Made by a program: the position numbers and the translations under genes
Notes under the pieces: model-generated
Told to the model about the DNA's origin: nothing
What the model saw: only the letters and a program-made list of their open reading frames with translations
The model's database searches: none
NCBI GenBank assembly: GCA_033026295.1
Contig: CM065174.1
Span: 27,930,720-27,994,719 of the forward strand
DNA: 64,000 nt
From: Channa striata
Taxonomy: Eukaryota > Chordata > Actinopteri > Anabantiformes > Channidae
Reading direction: 5' to 3'
Part shown: in pieces, positions 37,660 through 47,667 of the stretch
Numbering within the stretch: the stretch's first letter is position 1
How the letters are laid out: the number at the start of each line of letters is the position of its first letter

Positions 37660-37830
37660 ATGAAAAGCGATGAACGTGATTTAACATGACAAAGAGCTTC
37701 CTGTGAATTATTCTGCCGGCTGATTAGACAGCTGCCACAGAGAATGGGCTCCTTTTGAAGGCTCGCGCTGTAATTAATTTGAACCTGTTGGATTCAGAGC
37801 TTCATTTCCAGCTTTTGGCTCGTGCTCAGG
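37660..37830. promoter_or_regulatory. Candidate conserved non-coding element
   Basis: A unique, repeat-free segment contains GTGAATTATTCTG, GGCTGATTAGACAG and CTGTAATTAATTTG. It ends in a consensus-like + strand splice donor, GCTCAG/GTGAGT, at about 37828. Homeodomain-like cores and low repeat content suggest an enhancer, but there is no direct evidence. Confidence 0.15.
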
Positions 37831-38493
37831 TGAGTCCTGACGTAGAACAAGGGGGATTCAGCAGCCGTGTGCAGGGAAACGATGCTGAAGGTATCGTGAC
37901 GCCACGAACGAGGGCAAACAAGCATTGTTGCACATTAACTGTGCAGCTTTTTTTGTTCACACGCAGACGTGTGTCTTTCATAAGTTCATAACTAGGCGGT
38001 CTCACCTCGCCGTGTGCGGGGAAATAGTGTGTCTCCTCTACAAGTAGACAGATGAATTCACCTCTCGTGCTGACATGTGTTCACACTTGCTGTTAGCGAA
38101 CAGCTGATCCTGTAGCAAACGTAAATGTGAACGTAAAGTGAAACCATACGGGGTGCCAACATGCAAAAGCTAAGATTAGTCCGCTCTGCAGGTTTCCCAA
38201 ACAGAATGATCTGAATGAGGACAGTTCTTATTTAGTTATTCTGTTAATCCTGGGCCCTGGCATGTTTCTCATATTTCTGCCTATAAGACAATATGTTTCT
38301 AGAAGAAAACAGTGCCACGATAATAAACGATAAAAAAAGAATCCATCACCATAAACAAGAATGATTCATGACAAACACGTTGACGAAACAAAAGCAATAA
38401 AATATAAAGGCTGGCACCAAATCAAGTGCTTAACAGTTCACCTGCCACAAGATGAGACGGCCTGGACTCCCACCGAGATTTGTCATTTGTAGC
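37831..38493. other. Non-coding stretch, nothing recognised
   Basis: No gene or repeat recognised. The part from 38290 to 38410 is A-rich. Confidence 0.5.
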
Positions 38494-38515
38494 CACACAC
38501 ACACACACACACACA
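38494..38515. repeat. (CA)11 microsatellite
   Basis: Uninterrupted CA units. Confidence 0.96.
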
Positions 38516-38719
38516 AGCTCAGTGCAGACTCTGGGGACTGCTACACAAATTAACTAATAGCAAACCAAGCATGACAGCACTTTGGGCTATGATACACTAA
38601 AGAGGCCCTCGCAGCCAGAGTAGCACTGCGTTAAGTAAGTAACTGCCAACTGCCGATGATGGTTATCGAGTTGCTTGTCTTTCAGCTCTCTGCATGATTA
38701 ATGAGGACGAGGCGTGACG

Positions 38720-38930
38720 TTCGCTCTATCCGTCCGTCCACTGTCTTTGCTGCTTATTACCTGTTAAGGATCACAGGGGAAAGGGACCCGGCTGACAGTC
38801 CATCACAGAACTGACACAAGCAAGCTCCGACTCACTCCTACAGGCAATTTACACTAACCAATCAAGCTGGGTGTCTTTGGATCGGGCAGCTAGAAGAAAA
38901 GTGCACAGGAAACGGGAGTTTTGTGGTTTC
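38720..38930 (+). mobile_element. Diverged copy of an abundant teleost repeat
   Basis: Segments in order are CTTATTACCTGTTAAGGATC, CAGGGGAAAGGGACCCGGC, ACAGTCCATCACAGAAC, CGACTCACTCCTACAGGC, AATTTACACTAACCAATCAA and GGTGTCTTTGGA. They parallel a very common teleost dispersed repeat that reads GCTTATCC, GGGTCGCGGGGG, CAGTCCATCGCAGGGC, CACTCACACCTACGGGC, AATTTAGAGTCACCAATTAA and TGTCTTTGGACT. It is the same family as 19310-19413 but in the opposite orientation, and old by its divergence. Confidence 0.7.
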
Positions 38931-39747
38931 GTGATGTCTACAAAAAAGATCAGGTGCACTCAACAGATGCCACTGAGGACTATCTGCTAGTCGCCTGCAG
39001 TCCGTACTAATCTGGTGTCCTTTGCTTTGCTTCTACACAATTCGTTGTTTTCCGTCATCAACTGACGCCATTAAAGGTTAAATTTAAGCACGTAATCATT
39101 ATTACCAGGCCTGCTTGGGTTCATAAATTTAACCAGTCACACCAAGTTACCTGAGGAGACTTTGGACCTGAGTCCGCAAAACAACCCCCCAATTTCTGTG
39201 AGTAAAATTCCAACTTTTTTACTCTTCAATTTTTTTTCCCAGCATGCAACTTTGCAGTAAAAAGTAGAAGTCTGCGTGAAACTGACCTGCTGGCACAAAG
39301 TGTTCTATGCAGCGCTGAAACTATTAAACCCCACAATGGTTATACGCTAATGGCTCAAAATGACATGATTTACTGACGGTAAACCGATACAGCACCTTGA
39401 AATCATCCTCCAAACAACAAGACTTTGGATTATTGGTTTTCCAGATGCTGTTTCCACACTGTTGGCTCCCAGTCAACATTCAGACAGTGTGCACAGAGAG
39501 ACAGGTTGATGGCGAGACCAGGCTGTCGCGCACATGAAGAAAAAAAAACGGACTGTACACAGATCAGAATGACAAAGACAGACAATACTGCTGGGCATCT
39601 GGGCTGACACAGCCACCATTCAGCAGCATTCCAGCAGTCGCTGAGAACAATGGCAGGCCCGTTCACACACATACACACACACACACGCACGCACCAGCCC
39701 ATTGCAAAAACAGTGGGGATGAAGCACTAGCACACAACAGGCAGCCG
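38931..39747. other. Non-coding stretch, nothing recognised
   Basis: Only a short CA tract at 39666-39686 and A/T runs stand out. Confidence 0.5.
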
Positions 39748-39993
39748 CCCCCCCCCCCAGCCTGGATGAAGAGGGGAACCAAAGAAATCCCCCAACTCTT
39801 TCTGTGTCTCTTTCTCTCAAACACACACCGACGGGGTAAGGGGGGGGGGCTGCAGAGTGCTGGCATTTGGCACGAACAGACGCTCACAAAGCCCTCGGGA
39901 CCCCAGAGATGAAGGGAAAGCAAGGGGGTGGGGGGGGGGGGGTGGGGGCGGTGAAGGAGGAGGAGGAGGAGGAGGAGGAGGAGGAGGAGGAGG
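39748..39993. repeat. C/G homopolymers and (GGA)12 cluster
   Basis: C11 lies at 39748-39758 and G10 at 39840-39849. A nearly pure G stretch with two T interruptions lies at 39925-39948, and about 12 GGA units at 39956-39993. Open frames across it give poly-Glu, poly-Gly, poly-Pro or poly-Ser depending on frame and strand, so none should be read as protein. The G-rich strand has many GGG runs able to form G-quadruplexes. Confidence 0.9.
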
Positions 39994-40411
39994 GGGTTGC
40001 AACGATGCCATTTCCAAGCAGAGCAGCCTGTGGAGCAAGGCGCTCAGGGACAAGGAGAACAAAGGGGGAGGGGTGCGGGGGGGCTGCATCTCCTCCACCT
40101 CCACTCTCTTCCATGTGGAGGTCAGCGTGTTCAGCAGAGAGGTCAGCTACTGCAGGCAGCGGCGGCTCCTCTGCAGAACCGCATGCACACGTTATCTGCA
40201 GTGATGCAGGCGGAATTCAGATAGGAGCCATGCAACGGCAGGAGGGCGAAGAGCGTGCAACACACAAGTGACCACGCCTGGCTCGGCGTGGGCACGGCCT
40301 AATTAACCTCAGCCACAGCGAGCTGAGGAGAGAGATATCAGTTTCATGTGTTTGTCAAGCAGGAAAATAGGCTCGGGCATGTTTAGCCTGGCGTAGGAGA
40401 CAGGAGACAAA

Positions 40412-41130
40412 GTGAGGAAACAATCCGAAGAAATCCAACAACTGGAAAGCTCATTACCTGACCAACAAAGGTCTACGTACCTGCCGTGTCTTGTCAGATG
40501 GAGTATTCCAGTTTGGCTAACAACGGTTCCAAGCGTCCTAAAATGGACTGATACATGGCACAAAGTGGCAACGAAAGCTCAGGAACTTGAGAGATGTGGA
40601 GCAGGACAGCCATCGCGTATTTCAGTAGCGCTTTTGATAGCACACTACCAAAGGGTTGCCGTCACGAAATGTACAGAATCAGACTCAGCGTCGCATCTAG
40701 GAGACTCATTCTGCAACCAAACCAACTAAGATGGAAACACTGTGCCCGTCTACTAAGGCTGCGTCAAGTCGTATCGTCTATTCCAATTCGTGATTTCGTG
40801 GGCGATATGACGCATGGTTGCGTTATACTGTTGGGTTACGTGAATGTATGGTGGAAGGCCAAAAATAAGAACTCCTCTGTTCCTTGGATATGGTTCGACA
40901 GCAAATCACACGTCAATCTAATGTTTCTTGTTGGCCCAGGTTTCCAAAGCGTTGAATCAAATTTGCTCGACCACCTCAACCACAAACCCCATAATATGAG
41001 ATCATTATACACCAAAATAAGATGGCCTGGTCTACAGAGGACGCCATGTCCCAAAGAGTCCAAATTGGAAACGATTATAGAATCTGTTCTGTTTGTTCTC
41101 TTGTTCCAGTTTCACTTCCGTTAAACCGTT
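40412..41130 (+). other. Unidentified long open region
   Basis: Two overlapping + strand frames, 105 codons from 40412 and 176 codons from 40594 to 41124, cover this stretch. The second is the longest frame in the window outside the CpG island. It is rich in W, R, H and L, with a Met start in no particular context, and has no domain, signal peptide or repeat that I recognise. CpG dinucleotides are common at 40780-40820 although the sequence is not G/C-rich. It could be a fragment of an unfamiliar mobile element or simply chance. No splice signals or poly-A signal tie it to a gene. Confidence 0.2.
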
Positions 41131-41408
41131 TTTAACAGCCGCTGCCGTGGATAAAATATTCCTATTACTGTTAGTTTAAGAGAAACTGTGAGGGAGAAAC
41201 AGGGTTTGCAAGGGTAACAGATTTGGAAGCGCGGCATACAGTCAACTAGCGACTGAATTAGACCGCTATCTGTCTAATAAAAGCTACTGGTTATTAGCTA
41301 CAGTGCAATTAACAAGAGTGAGAACAGCCAATACTCTGGGTGATGCACATTAGCAAGGCGGTCTGCAGCGGCCAAGTTCCAATCAGCCTGTGAGAGAAGC
41401 AGCTGATG

Positions 41409-41500
41409 GAGGAGAGGTGACGATGAGGAGGTGGACGAAGAAGAGGAGGTGTTGGGGAAAGAGGTGAGGAGGAGGAGGAGGCGGAGGAGGAGGAGGAGCG
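41409..41500. repeat. GAGGA-rich purine tract
   Basis: Imperfect GGA/GAA/GAGGTG units on the + strand. The complementary strand reads as a leucine/proline-rich frame that is an artefact of the repeat. Confidence 0.9.
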
Positions 41501-41915
41501 CTAACACAGGCCGGCAGAGCAAGTGAACGGACAGCTGTGTGGTTGCTTGGGCGCCTGCCTGCTGAAAGGTGAGAGAAGGAAGCATCCACACACACACGAG
41601 TGTGTGTGTGTGTTTCCCCTGTAGCTTCATGCAAAGTCACAGTCTCCTACGTCCTGATGGCTTTTGCAGAAGCCTCCCAATAAAAATGACAGTTAGAGGA
41701 GCTCCACCCGGATGGAGCAGTCCTTCACTGTCTGCTGCTAACCTTCATCAAGCAGCCTCCCCTTTCCTAGTCCGTCCATTGCTATGAGGACACTCACTGA
41801 CACAACACATTACCTGGACTCTAAGGCAGCCACGTCCTGACAGCCTTTCCAAGGACTGATGACAAGACAAAATGTCCCCCAAATGCAGAAATGTTCCAAC
41901 TAACCATGGAGGGAC

Positions 41916-41918
<3 letters not shown>

Positions 41919-41953
<35 letters not shown>
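41919..41953. repeat. (CA)17 microsatellite
   Basis: Uninterrupted CA units, among the longest pure arrays here and only about 150 bp from the CpG island. Confidence 0.97.
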
Positions 41954-41955
<2 letters not shown>

Positions 41956-42600
41956 AATTCTGTGGGACCCTTCAGACCAGCCCCGGTTGTTGCTTCCATC
42001 TCTGTCTGCAGCAACACACACACTCACACACACACTCCCCTGAACTCCCAGCGTATCTGCACTGCCATCATCACGGCAGCCTGCGGGACTCCCTCACTGT
42101 GACAACGAACATCCGACGATTCTTGCGGCGGATCCGACGACGCACTAATGATCGTTTCTTTATTTCACTCCCGCACGACTGCAGCTGCGGCGGGGACGTG
42201 CCCCGGTTCTGGCCACGTCTGACGGGTACGTGCACTGAAGTTGGGTCCGATGCGCAGCGCCAAGACGCACCTGCCTCCACACGCGGAACCGACCGGAACC
42301 GTTCGGTTGAGGCTCGCAGCGCGCGAAGGCAACGGCGACAGTTACGCAGCGACGAGGTGAGGACGGCTGCGGCGGGACCGTCCTCTCAGGGGTCCCGTGC
42401 AGCTGAGGCAGGAGTCCCGCAGCCCGGGCACCGCGCGGGGCCCCGCAGCTGCAGCGCGTCTCACACACTCACGCACATGTTGCGGGGCTCGGGTAACCCG
42501 GCTCGGCCCGCCCGAAAGAAAAGCCCAGGAACGGCTGCGGGAAGCGCGCTCCCCCGCAGTCGCACCGCACCAACTTTGCCCCCGTATCTCCGGGACTTAC

Positions 42601-42760
42601 CCGCTGAAGAAGCTCCGTCCCTCTCGGTACCATCCGGACCGACACTGAGCGACTGACCGACCGTGCGCTCTGCTCCGCGCTCGCTCTGCTCCGCGGCCGC
42701 TGCTGCTGCTGCTGCTGCGGGTGCGGGTGCCGCGCGCGCTCGCGGCGGGGACGGGGCGCG
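42601..42760 (-). other. Probable first exon with strong splice donor
   Basis: On the minus strand the sequence CTTCAGCGG/GTAAGTCCC places a near-consensus donor after 42601, with the intron starting at 42600. Upstream lies an open frame containing ATG GTA CCG (42632-42624), giving MVPRGTELLQR with the exon ending in phase 0. That ATG has C at -3 and G at +4, so the exon may equally be untranslated leader. The frame stays open further upstream through a Gln run encoded by (CAG)6. The start at 42760 is a guess from the CCAAT position. I do not recognise the gene. It would be transcribed leftward with a very long first intron. Confidence 0.45.
42700..42718. repeat. (CTG)6 trinucleotide repeat
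   Basis: Six CTG units on +, CAG on the minus strand, inside the probable first exon. Confidence 0.95.
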
Positions 42761-42830
42761 CGCCGGAGTGCGCGGGCACAGCGCAGCCTGCCGGAGACTC
42801 CACAGATTGGATTTGTCACTCGGCAATTTT

Positions 42831-45094
42831 ACAATAATTCAATCAAAGTGCTCATTCAGTCCTTTAAGTGATATTAACCAAATCCAGGCCGGATCCGACG
42901 GTCGTTTTATTGGACGGTGGATCCACATCATCTCCCCAAACCAACGTGTCAGCGTCAGATGATAATTAATCACAGAAGGTTTCATTTGGAAACGTTACAT
43001 TCAGTTCAACAAAATTGTTGAAAATCAAATAATGTGTTTCCTGTAAATGTAATATATTCAGTGTTCAGTAAAGGAAAATGACAGACTCCATGTTTTCAAA
43101 GTGACTTCATGATTTCAATAAAGGTGGGGTGAAAAACGGGAATAAATTGCACTATAATTACAGCAGATGTATCCTCGTCCCCAGGAGTCAAGGTTGACTT
43201 TTAATATCTGTCCAGCCAGAAGTAACTAAGTATCCTGGCTGAAGTACTGGACGTCAGGGTGATGCTGAGGAAGGTTCCTTGTAGATTTCTGGAGTATTCC
43301 CACGCAGTTCACTCTTATTTTACTCCACTCCAGTTCAGAGGGAAGGCCTCTCCATTTTTACAGTTATCTGACTGCAGTATTAAAAATTATGCTCCGTCAC
43401 GTAGATTTTTCTAATTAACCAGCAGTCAACACACTAAATGCTTAAAACAAGCTCCATCTTTAGCAGCTGGCTGTGAACGGGTCCGCGCCGCGGACATTTT
43501 TTAAACGAATTACACTAAAATGTTTGTCCTGAGACTTATGGACAGCATCAAATTCAGCACAGTTTTCTAAAGAACAAACTCTTTGTACTTAAGAGTAAAA
43601 TGTAAAGTGCTGTTTGTTATTATCCTATAGCACATGAGAGACTTCGAGCACATTTGCGTGCAGTAATTATATTTAACACTGAGATTTGGATGTACTGACC
43701 AGCTGCAGTTATATTAATGACACTATTAAACATGTATATCTGCACCTTTAAACGCCAACACAATAAAGCTGCTCAGTTCAGGTTGTGTCTTTTCGTTTGA
43801 ACACCTGAGTATTCTTTCATACGTTTACTGACGCTCTTGCAGATATTTAATTACAGTTGAAGAATGTGGAGGACTGGGAGAAATGAAAGATATACCGAAC
43901 ACTGGATCGTTTATTTCAGGATGTGACATGTTCCTCAGAGATGATGTTGGAGTAATCACTGCCAGCTAAGCAGAGCGGTGGCTCTGCTTCCCAAAGCTCC
44001 GTGAACTCTGGAAACATAGCGGAGCAGTGCCAAATAGGTGGGTAAAGGCAGCTGCCAGACTCCTCGTGTTTCTGCTTGCTATGTTTGCAGGAAACGAGCG
44101 TTATTAACCAGCTAATGTGGGCTTTTTCCTGCCGTGACAGGCCAAGTTGTCCTGAGGTGAGCTTTTATAACCCCCCCCCCCACGTATACTAAGTGTGGAT
44201 TGGAACAGGGCTGATGGTTATACCTGTAAATGAAATAGCAATAAAGAAAATGCCGTTTGTCCATTACACCCTAATGGCTATTGACTGGAACAGAAGGTTT
44301 AATCTCAGATCAGTCTAAATAAATAAGAGACTCTCAATCATGCTTAATTACGACAAACTATTGACCAGTAAATGTACAAACCGTTGACTTCCATTTTTAT
44401 CTCAGACCGAATCAGGCTGTTAGTTTTCCCTGGAGACGCACTTGCAGGCCTTCTGCATCGACAACACATCAGCGAGGGCTGAGGCCGACTCCCACACGTT
44501 GTGGCTCTGGATCGGAACATTTCGCTTCCACGCTCAAATGTTCATAAATGTTCTTGAAGGAGCAACGTTCACAACATAAACTCTCGTCTTATTAAGTGTT
44601 TCTGGTGTATTCGGTTTGTGTGCTGAGCAGCAACTGAACATGCTGTGGTTTGGTGGATGTGTGCAGCAAAATCAATACAAAATGGGTTTCTAATGAAAGT
44701 GCAGATGCTGTCAAAGCGTTCAGATTCACCCGTCTTATGTTACTACACCACGACACTGGCGGTAGTAACGGCACATCCAGGAGTCCGTCTGTGCTGCAGA
44801 GTGACAGCCGATCCATCTGTGCTCCAGCTGTTTCTTGGTCATCAGAACTGAGGGGGAAAGGACATCTCATCTCTCTAAGAACACGTTTATTTGACTCTTC
44901 ACATACAGAGACTCGAGGACATGAAGAGACACTGAAGACCAATGACTGAGATCGACAGTATGTTGAGTCAAACACGGTTTCCAAACTGCATCAGACTGCT
45001 GCATTGACATGTCAGACCTTTAACTATTTTATTTTAACTATCTCAACATTCAGACACTGCCACGAACACAGCCTAAGGAACTAGAATCCACATC
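42831..45094. other. Non-coding stretch upstream of the CpG island
   Basis: A/T-rich sequence with no gene recognised. The part at 43330-43480 (TTACAGTTATCTGACTGCAG, ACTAAATGCTTAAAACAAGC) resembles the interior of a teleost ACTTTTACTTAAGTA-type repeat but is too diverged to call. C11 lies at 44171-44181. Confidence 0.5.
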
Positions 45095-45545
45095 ACAACG
45101 AAGGAAACATGTAATAAATGATAAGGAAGGGAACTAGGACACAAGCCCATAAAAGAGACATCAAGAAAGGAAAGCTAGGAAACAACTGGCAAGGATGGAT
45201 ACGAGGACAGGAACTAGGAAAGCAGAGACGAAAGAGAGAAACTATTAATGGTGAATAAGAAAGTGAATTATGAATCAAGGAAGGAAATAGGAAACAAGTC
45301 AAGAACGAAGGAAATAAACAAACTAGAAAAAAATAGGACATTAGGGAGCATAGAGTAAAGGATGGAACTAGGAGCTTTTTGGAAGGAAACTGGTAAACAA
45401 GGATGCAAGGCAGGAAACAAGAGAACAAGGAAGGAGACTAAGAAGGAATTAGGAGACAAGGTAGCAAGGATTCAAGCAATGAAAAAAGAAAGCAAATAAG
45501 AAGCTAGGAAGAAAACAGAGATGAAAGTAATAAAACTGGGAAGGC
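45095..45545 (+). repeat. Degenerate purine-rich tandem array
   Basis: About 450 bp of strongly purine-biased + strand built from variants of GGAACTAGGAAACAAGGAAG. TAGGAAAC, CTAGGAA, AACAAGGA and AAGGAAGG recur at irregular 10-30 bp spacing. It looks like an old minisatellite or expanded GGAAAC/GGAAG simple repeat. The minus strand reads as an FPSFLxSF-type low-complexity frame, which is a by-product. Confidence 0.8.
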
Positions 45546-46958
45546 AATAAAGTATCTGTTACCACATCAACCATGAAACGTAGGGTCAATAATGTTTAAA
45601 ATACAACGGCGCCGACTAGAAAACTCGATAGAACAGAGGGAAGAGACTCATCACTCCCAGTGGCTTTTGGACCCCAGTGATGCAGCACGAGCGCATCCGA
45701 TGCACGTGGAGGATATGATTAATCTCAGTGGCCACTAATCTCTCCAAAAAGCCGTGCGGCGCTCAAAGGGTTTGACCGTCTTAACGTAGGGGAAGTACCA
45801 ACACGACTGTGAGGAAGGGAAGACGCTGAGGAAAAGGTGACGTGAAGGAAAGTCAACGTGCTACATCAGAAATCGCACGAGATTGGAGCAGTTTTCACCG
45901 CAGGCTTGTTCCAGCTCCTTGCTGCAGACAGACGTGAGAGACTGGCCCATCCCCAGCCCTGCACAGCCTCACGTCGCTCCACTCCGTTCGCAGACGGAGC
46001 CTCTCATCCTCTTGAACAACAAAGGCACAGCACATACTCGGCGTGATTTCTTTTATACGACCATTATCCCGGCCAACATTTTCCAATAAGGATTTATGTA
46101 CAGCTCAGTCAGCGATCCCGATCTTTAAATAGAGCTGCTGGATGACAACAGGCTAAAATGAAGTGACCTTTGGATCATATTTTTGTCTCCACTATCATTA
46201 TTTTCAGTAAATGGTGCAGAAAGCCCTGCATTTCCTTGTCATGTTTGACATAGCTGCTTGTGTGCTCGCTGGAGCCACAGCAACCGGAGAAAAGTGCTTG
46301 GAAAAATTACAGGCTTCCCTGTCTGTCTCCCTCGATCTCCCCCCTCTGTCTCTATCTTTCTCCCCCTCTTTCCCTCCCCGTCTCTCAGTTCCAATTTTAA
46401 CTCGCTTTCCAGGCTGACAAGCAGACAGACGCGTCTCCCACTTTCTCTCTCCCAGTGTTTGGTAGTGGATGCCCCCAATCCTCTGAATTTATCCACTGAT
46501 GACTTCTGTCAGCACACCGCCCCTCCTCACCTACATTTCCACACCACCGGACACTCCAAATAACTTCTTTAATAAGCAATAATTAATAAGTACTCGACTG
46601 TAGGTCTGCAGCTCTGTTAGCAGCTCTGTCAGGTGGTGCAGCGAGCCAAACGCACCCAGGGGACCAAAGTTCACTCTGGGTGGATAATGGCTCCACATCA
46701 TTAGCATTTTTTTCATTATCCAGTGATGATTGACGGCAGACTGCCAGAATGTCCCAGCGAAATACAGTTAGCCAGGAAGTGACCATCGACCAGAAGAAAG
46801 CTCAACACGTTATCCCACAGCATCAGTTAATGACACTTCCTGAGGAGTCAAAATGTCCCAACTTTTCGTCCATTAGCAGGTAACCTTTGGCATCACTGCT
46901 ACTGCACGCAGCAGGAGTGACAATTTGACAAAGACGTCCAGACGACCAAGTTTGTACA
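45546..46958. other. Non-coding stretch with a pyrimidine tract
   Basis: No gene recognised. A + strand C/T-rich segment at 46315-46390 (CTGTCTCCCTCGATCTCCC and similar) is the only notable composition feature. Confidence 0.5.
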
Positions 46959-47100
46959 ACTGTGGTGCAGCGGGTGGAGCGGTCATCCACCAACCCAGTG
47001 GCTGGTTGGATCCCACTTAGATCCACTTGGCCAGCTGGACAGCAGCTCCCTCATCCATGTGTGAATGGATGAATGAGAAGCAGCTTAAAGCACTGTGACC
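46959..47100 (+). mobile_element. Diverged, internally deleted copy of the tRNA-headed SINE
   Basis: The head ACTGTGGTGCAG resembles ACTGTGGCTCAG of the full copies. A box A-like TGGTGCAGCGGG lies at 46963-46974. GCGGTCATCCACCAACCCA corresponds to GCGGTCGTCCACCAATCCCA, and a box B-like GGTTGGATCCC lies at 47004-47014. Most of the centre is missing. The 3' part GTGTGAATGGATGAATGAGAAGCAGCTTAAAGCAC matches the GTGTGAATGGGTAGATATGAAGCAGTGTAAAGCGC region. It is older than the 34974 and 51118 copies by divergence. Confidence 0.75.
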
Positions 47101-47610
47101 ATCATACTGATGCTACAGGTACACGCTGTTCCTGTACTAGACCAACTTTGTGTACACATGGAAACTGCGTTAGGGTCAGGCCCAAAAAAATCCAAGATGC
47201 TACAACGTGTGTCACAATCACGATTAAACCGACATTAGAGTTGAACCCGGGGAAGGAACAGTTGTCAACCAGATTTGTGTTGCTATTCCAGTATCTGGAT
47301 GTGGATGTGGTATCTTTGGCTTTCCCTGTTTTCTTAGCATTTTCAGCATCGTGTTGTTATTGAGGGTAAGGCTTTAGTATTTAGCATTTTTCTTGATTTT
47401 AATTTATTATGTGAAAATAAATGTACTTCAAATGAATGAATGAATTCTTTCTGGAAAACTCTAGGCAAGAATTTTATAACACATGCATGTGATACTGTTT
47501 GACATCTCAGAAATATTCAATGTGCGCTTGGAACTGCACAACCTGAACCCCTGCACCAATATACAAAACATTACGATAAACCTCTGCGCGCCCAGTCTTC
47601 ATGAAACTTT
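47101..47610. other. Non-coding stretch, nothing recognised
   Basis: No gene recognised. An ATGAATGAATGAATTC tract lies at about 47431-47446. Confidence 0.5.
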
Positions 47611-47667
47611 GTGCTTTGAGATGACCTTGTTGTAAATTGTCTGTACATAAATAAAGTTGACAATACA
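47611..47667 (+). mobile_element. L2-like LINE, 3'-end stub
   Basis: GTGCTTTGAGATGACCTTG, TTGTAAATTG and ATAAATAAAGTTGACAAT match the last 55 bases of the LINE at 50785-51931. It is an extremely 5'-truncated copy, as is common for LINEs. Confidence 0.85.

Larger units (their letters stand above)
41131..42099. other. Non-coding stretch with GAGGA and CA repeats
   Basis: This is the left flank of the CpG island. It holds a purine-rich GAGGA array (41409-41500), a CACACACGAGTGTGTGTG inverted repeat at about 41588-41612, and two CA arrays (41919-41953 and 42014-42034). Confidence 0.6.
42100..42830 (-). promoter_or_regulatory. CpG island, probable promoter
   Basis: CpG dinucleotides are dense across this block (for example CGGCGGGGACG, CGCGCGGGGCC, CGCGCGCTCGCGGCGGGG), unlike the CpG-poor flanks, as expected of an unmethylated vertebrate promoter. 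On the minus strand a CCAAT box lies at about 42813-42809 (ATTGG on +). It is followed by a G/C-rich leader with six CAG units (42717-42700) and then the donor at 42600. No TATA box is evident, which fits a dispersed-initiation CpG promoter. A + strand donor-like GAG/GTGAGG at 42354-42360 means divergent transcription cannot be excluded. All long frames here (up to 185 codons) are open because G/C-rich DNA has few stops. Confidence 0.7.

Noticed and set aside
39867..40271. 134-codon frame with a poly-Glu run
   Set aside because: The run comes from the GGA trinucleotide repeat, and other frames over the same bases give poly-Gly or poly-Pro.
42099..42656. 185-codon plus-strand frame, the longest in the window
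   Set aside because: It lies in the CpG island, where G/C-rich DNA has few stop codons. Its product is an Arg/Ala/Ser/Pro-rich low-complexity string, and overlapping frames of 100-120 codons are open on the other strand.
45093..45428. 111-codon minus-strand frame rich in Phe, Ser, Pro and Leu resembling a membrane protein
   Set aside because: It is the complement of the purine-rich degenerate array. Its hydrophobicity is a by-product of the repeat.
47000..47014. Possible tRNA gene because of the box B-like motif
   Set aside because: No cloverleaf can be formed and the surroundings match the SINE family. The same reasoning excludes tRNA calls at 35183-35237 and 51331-51385.
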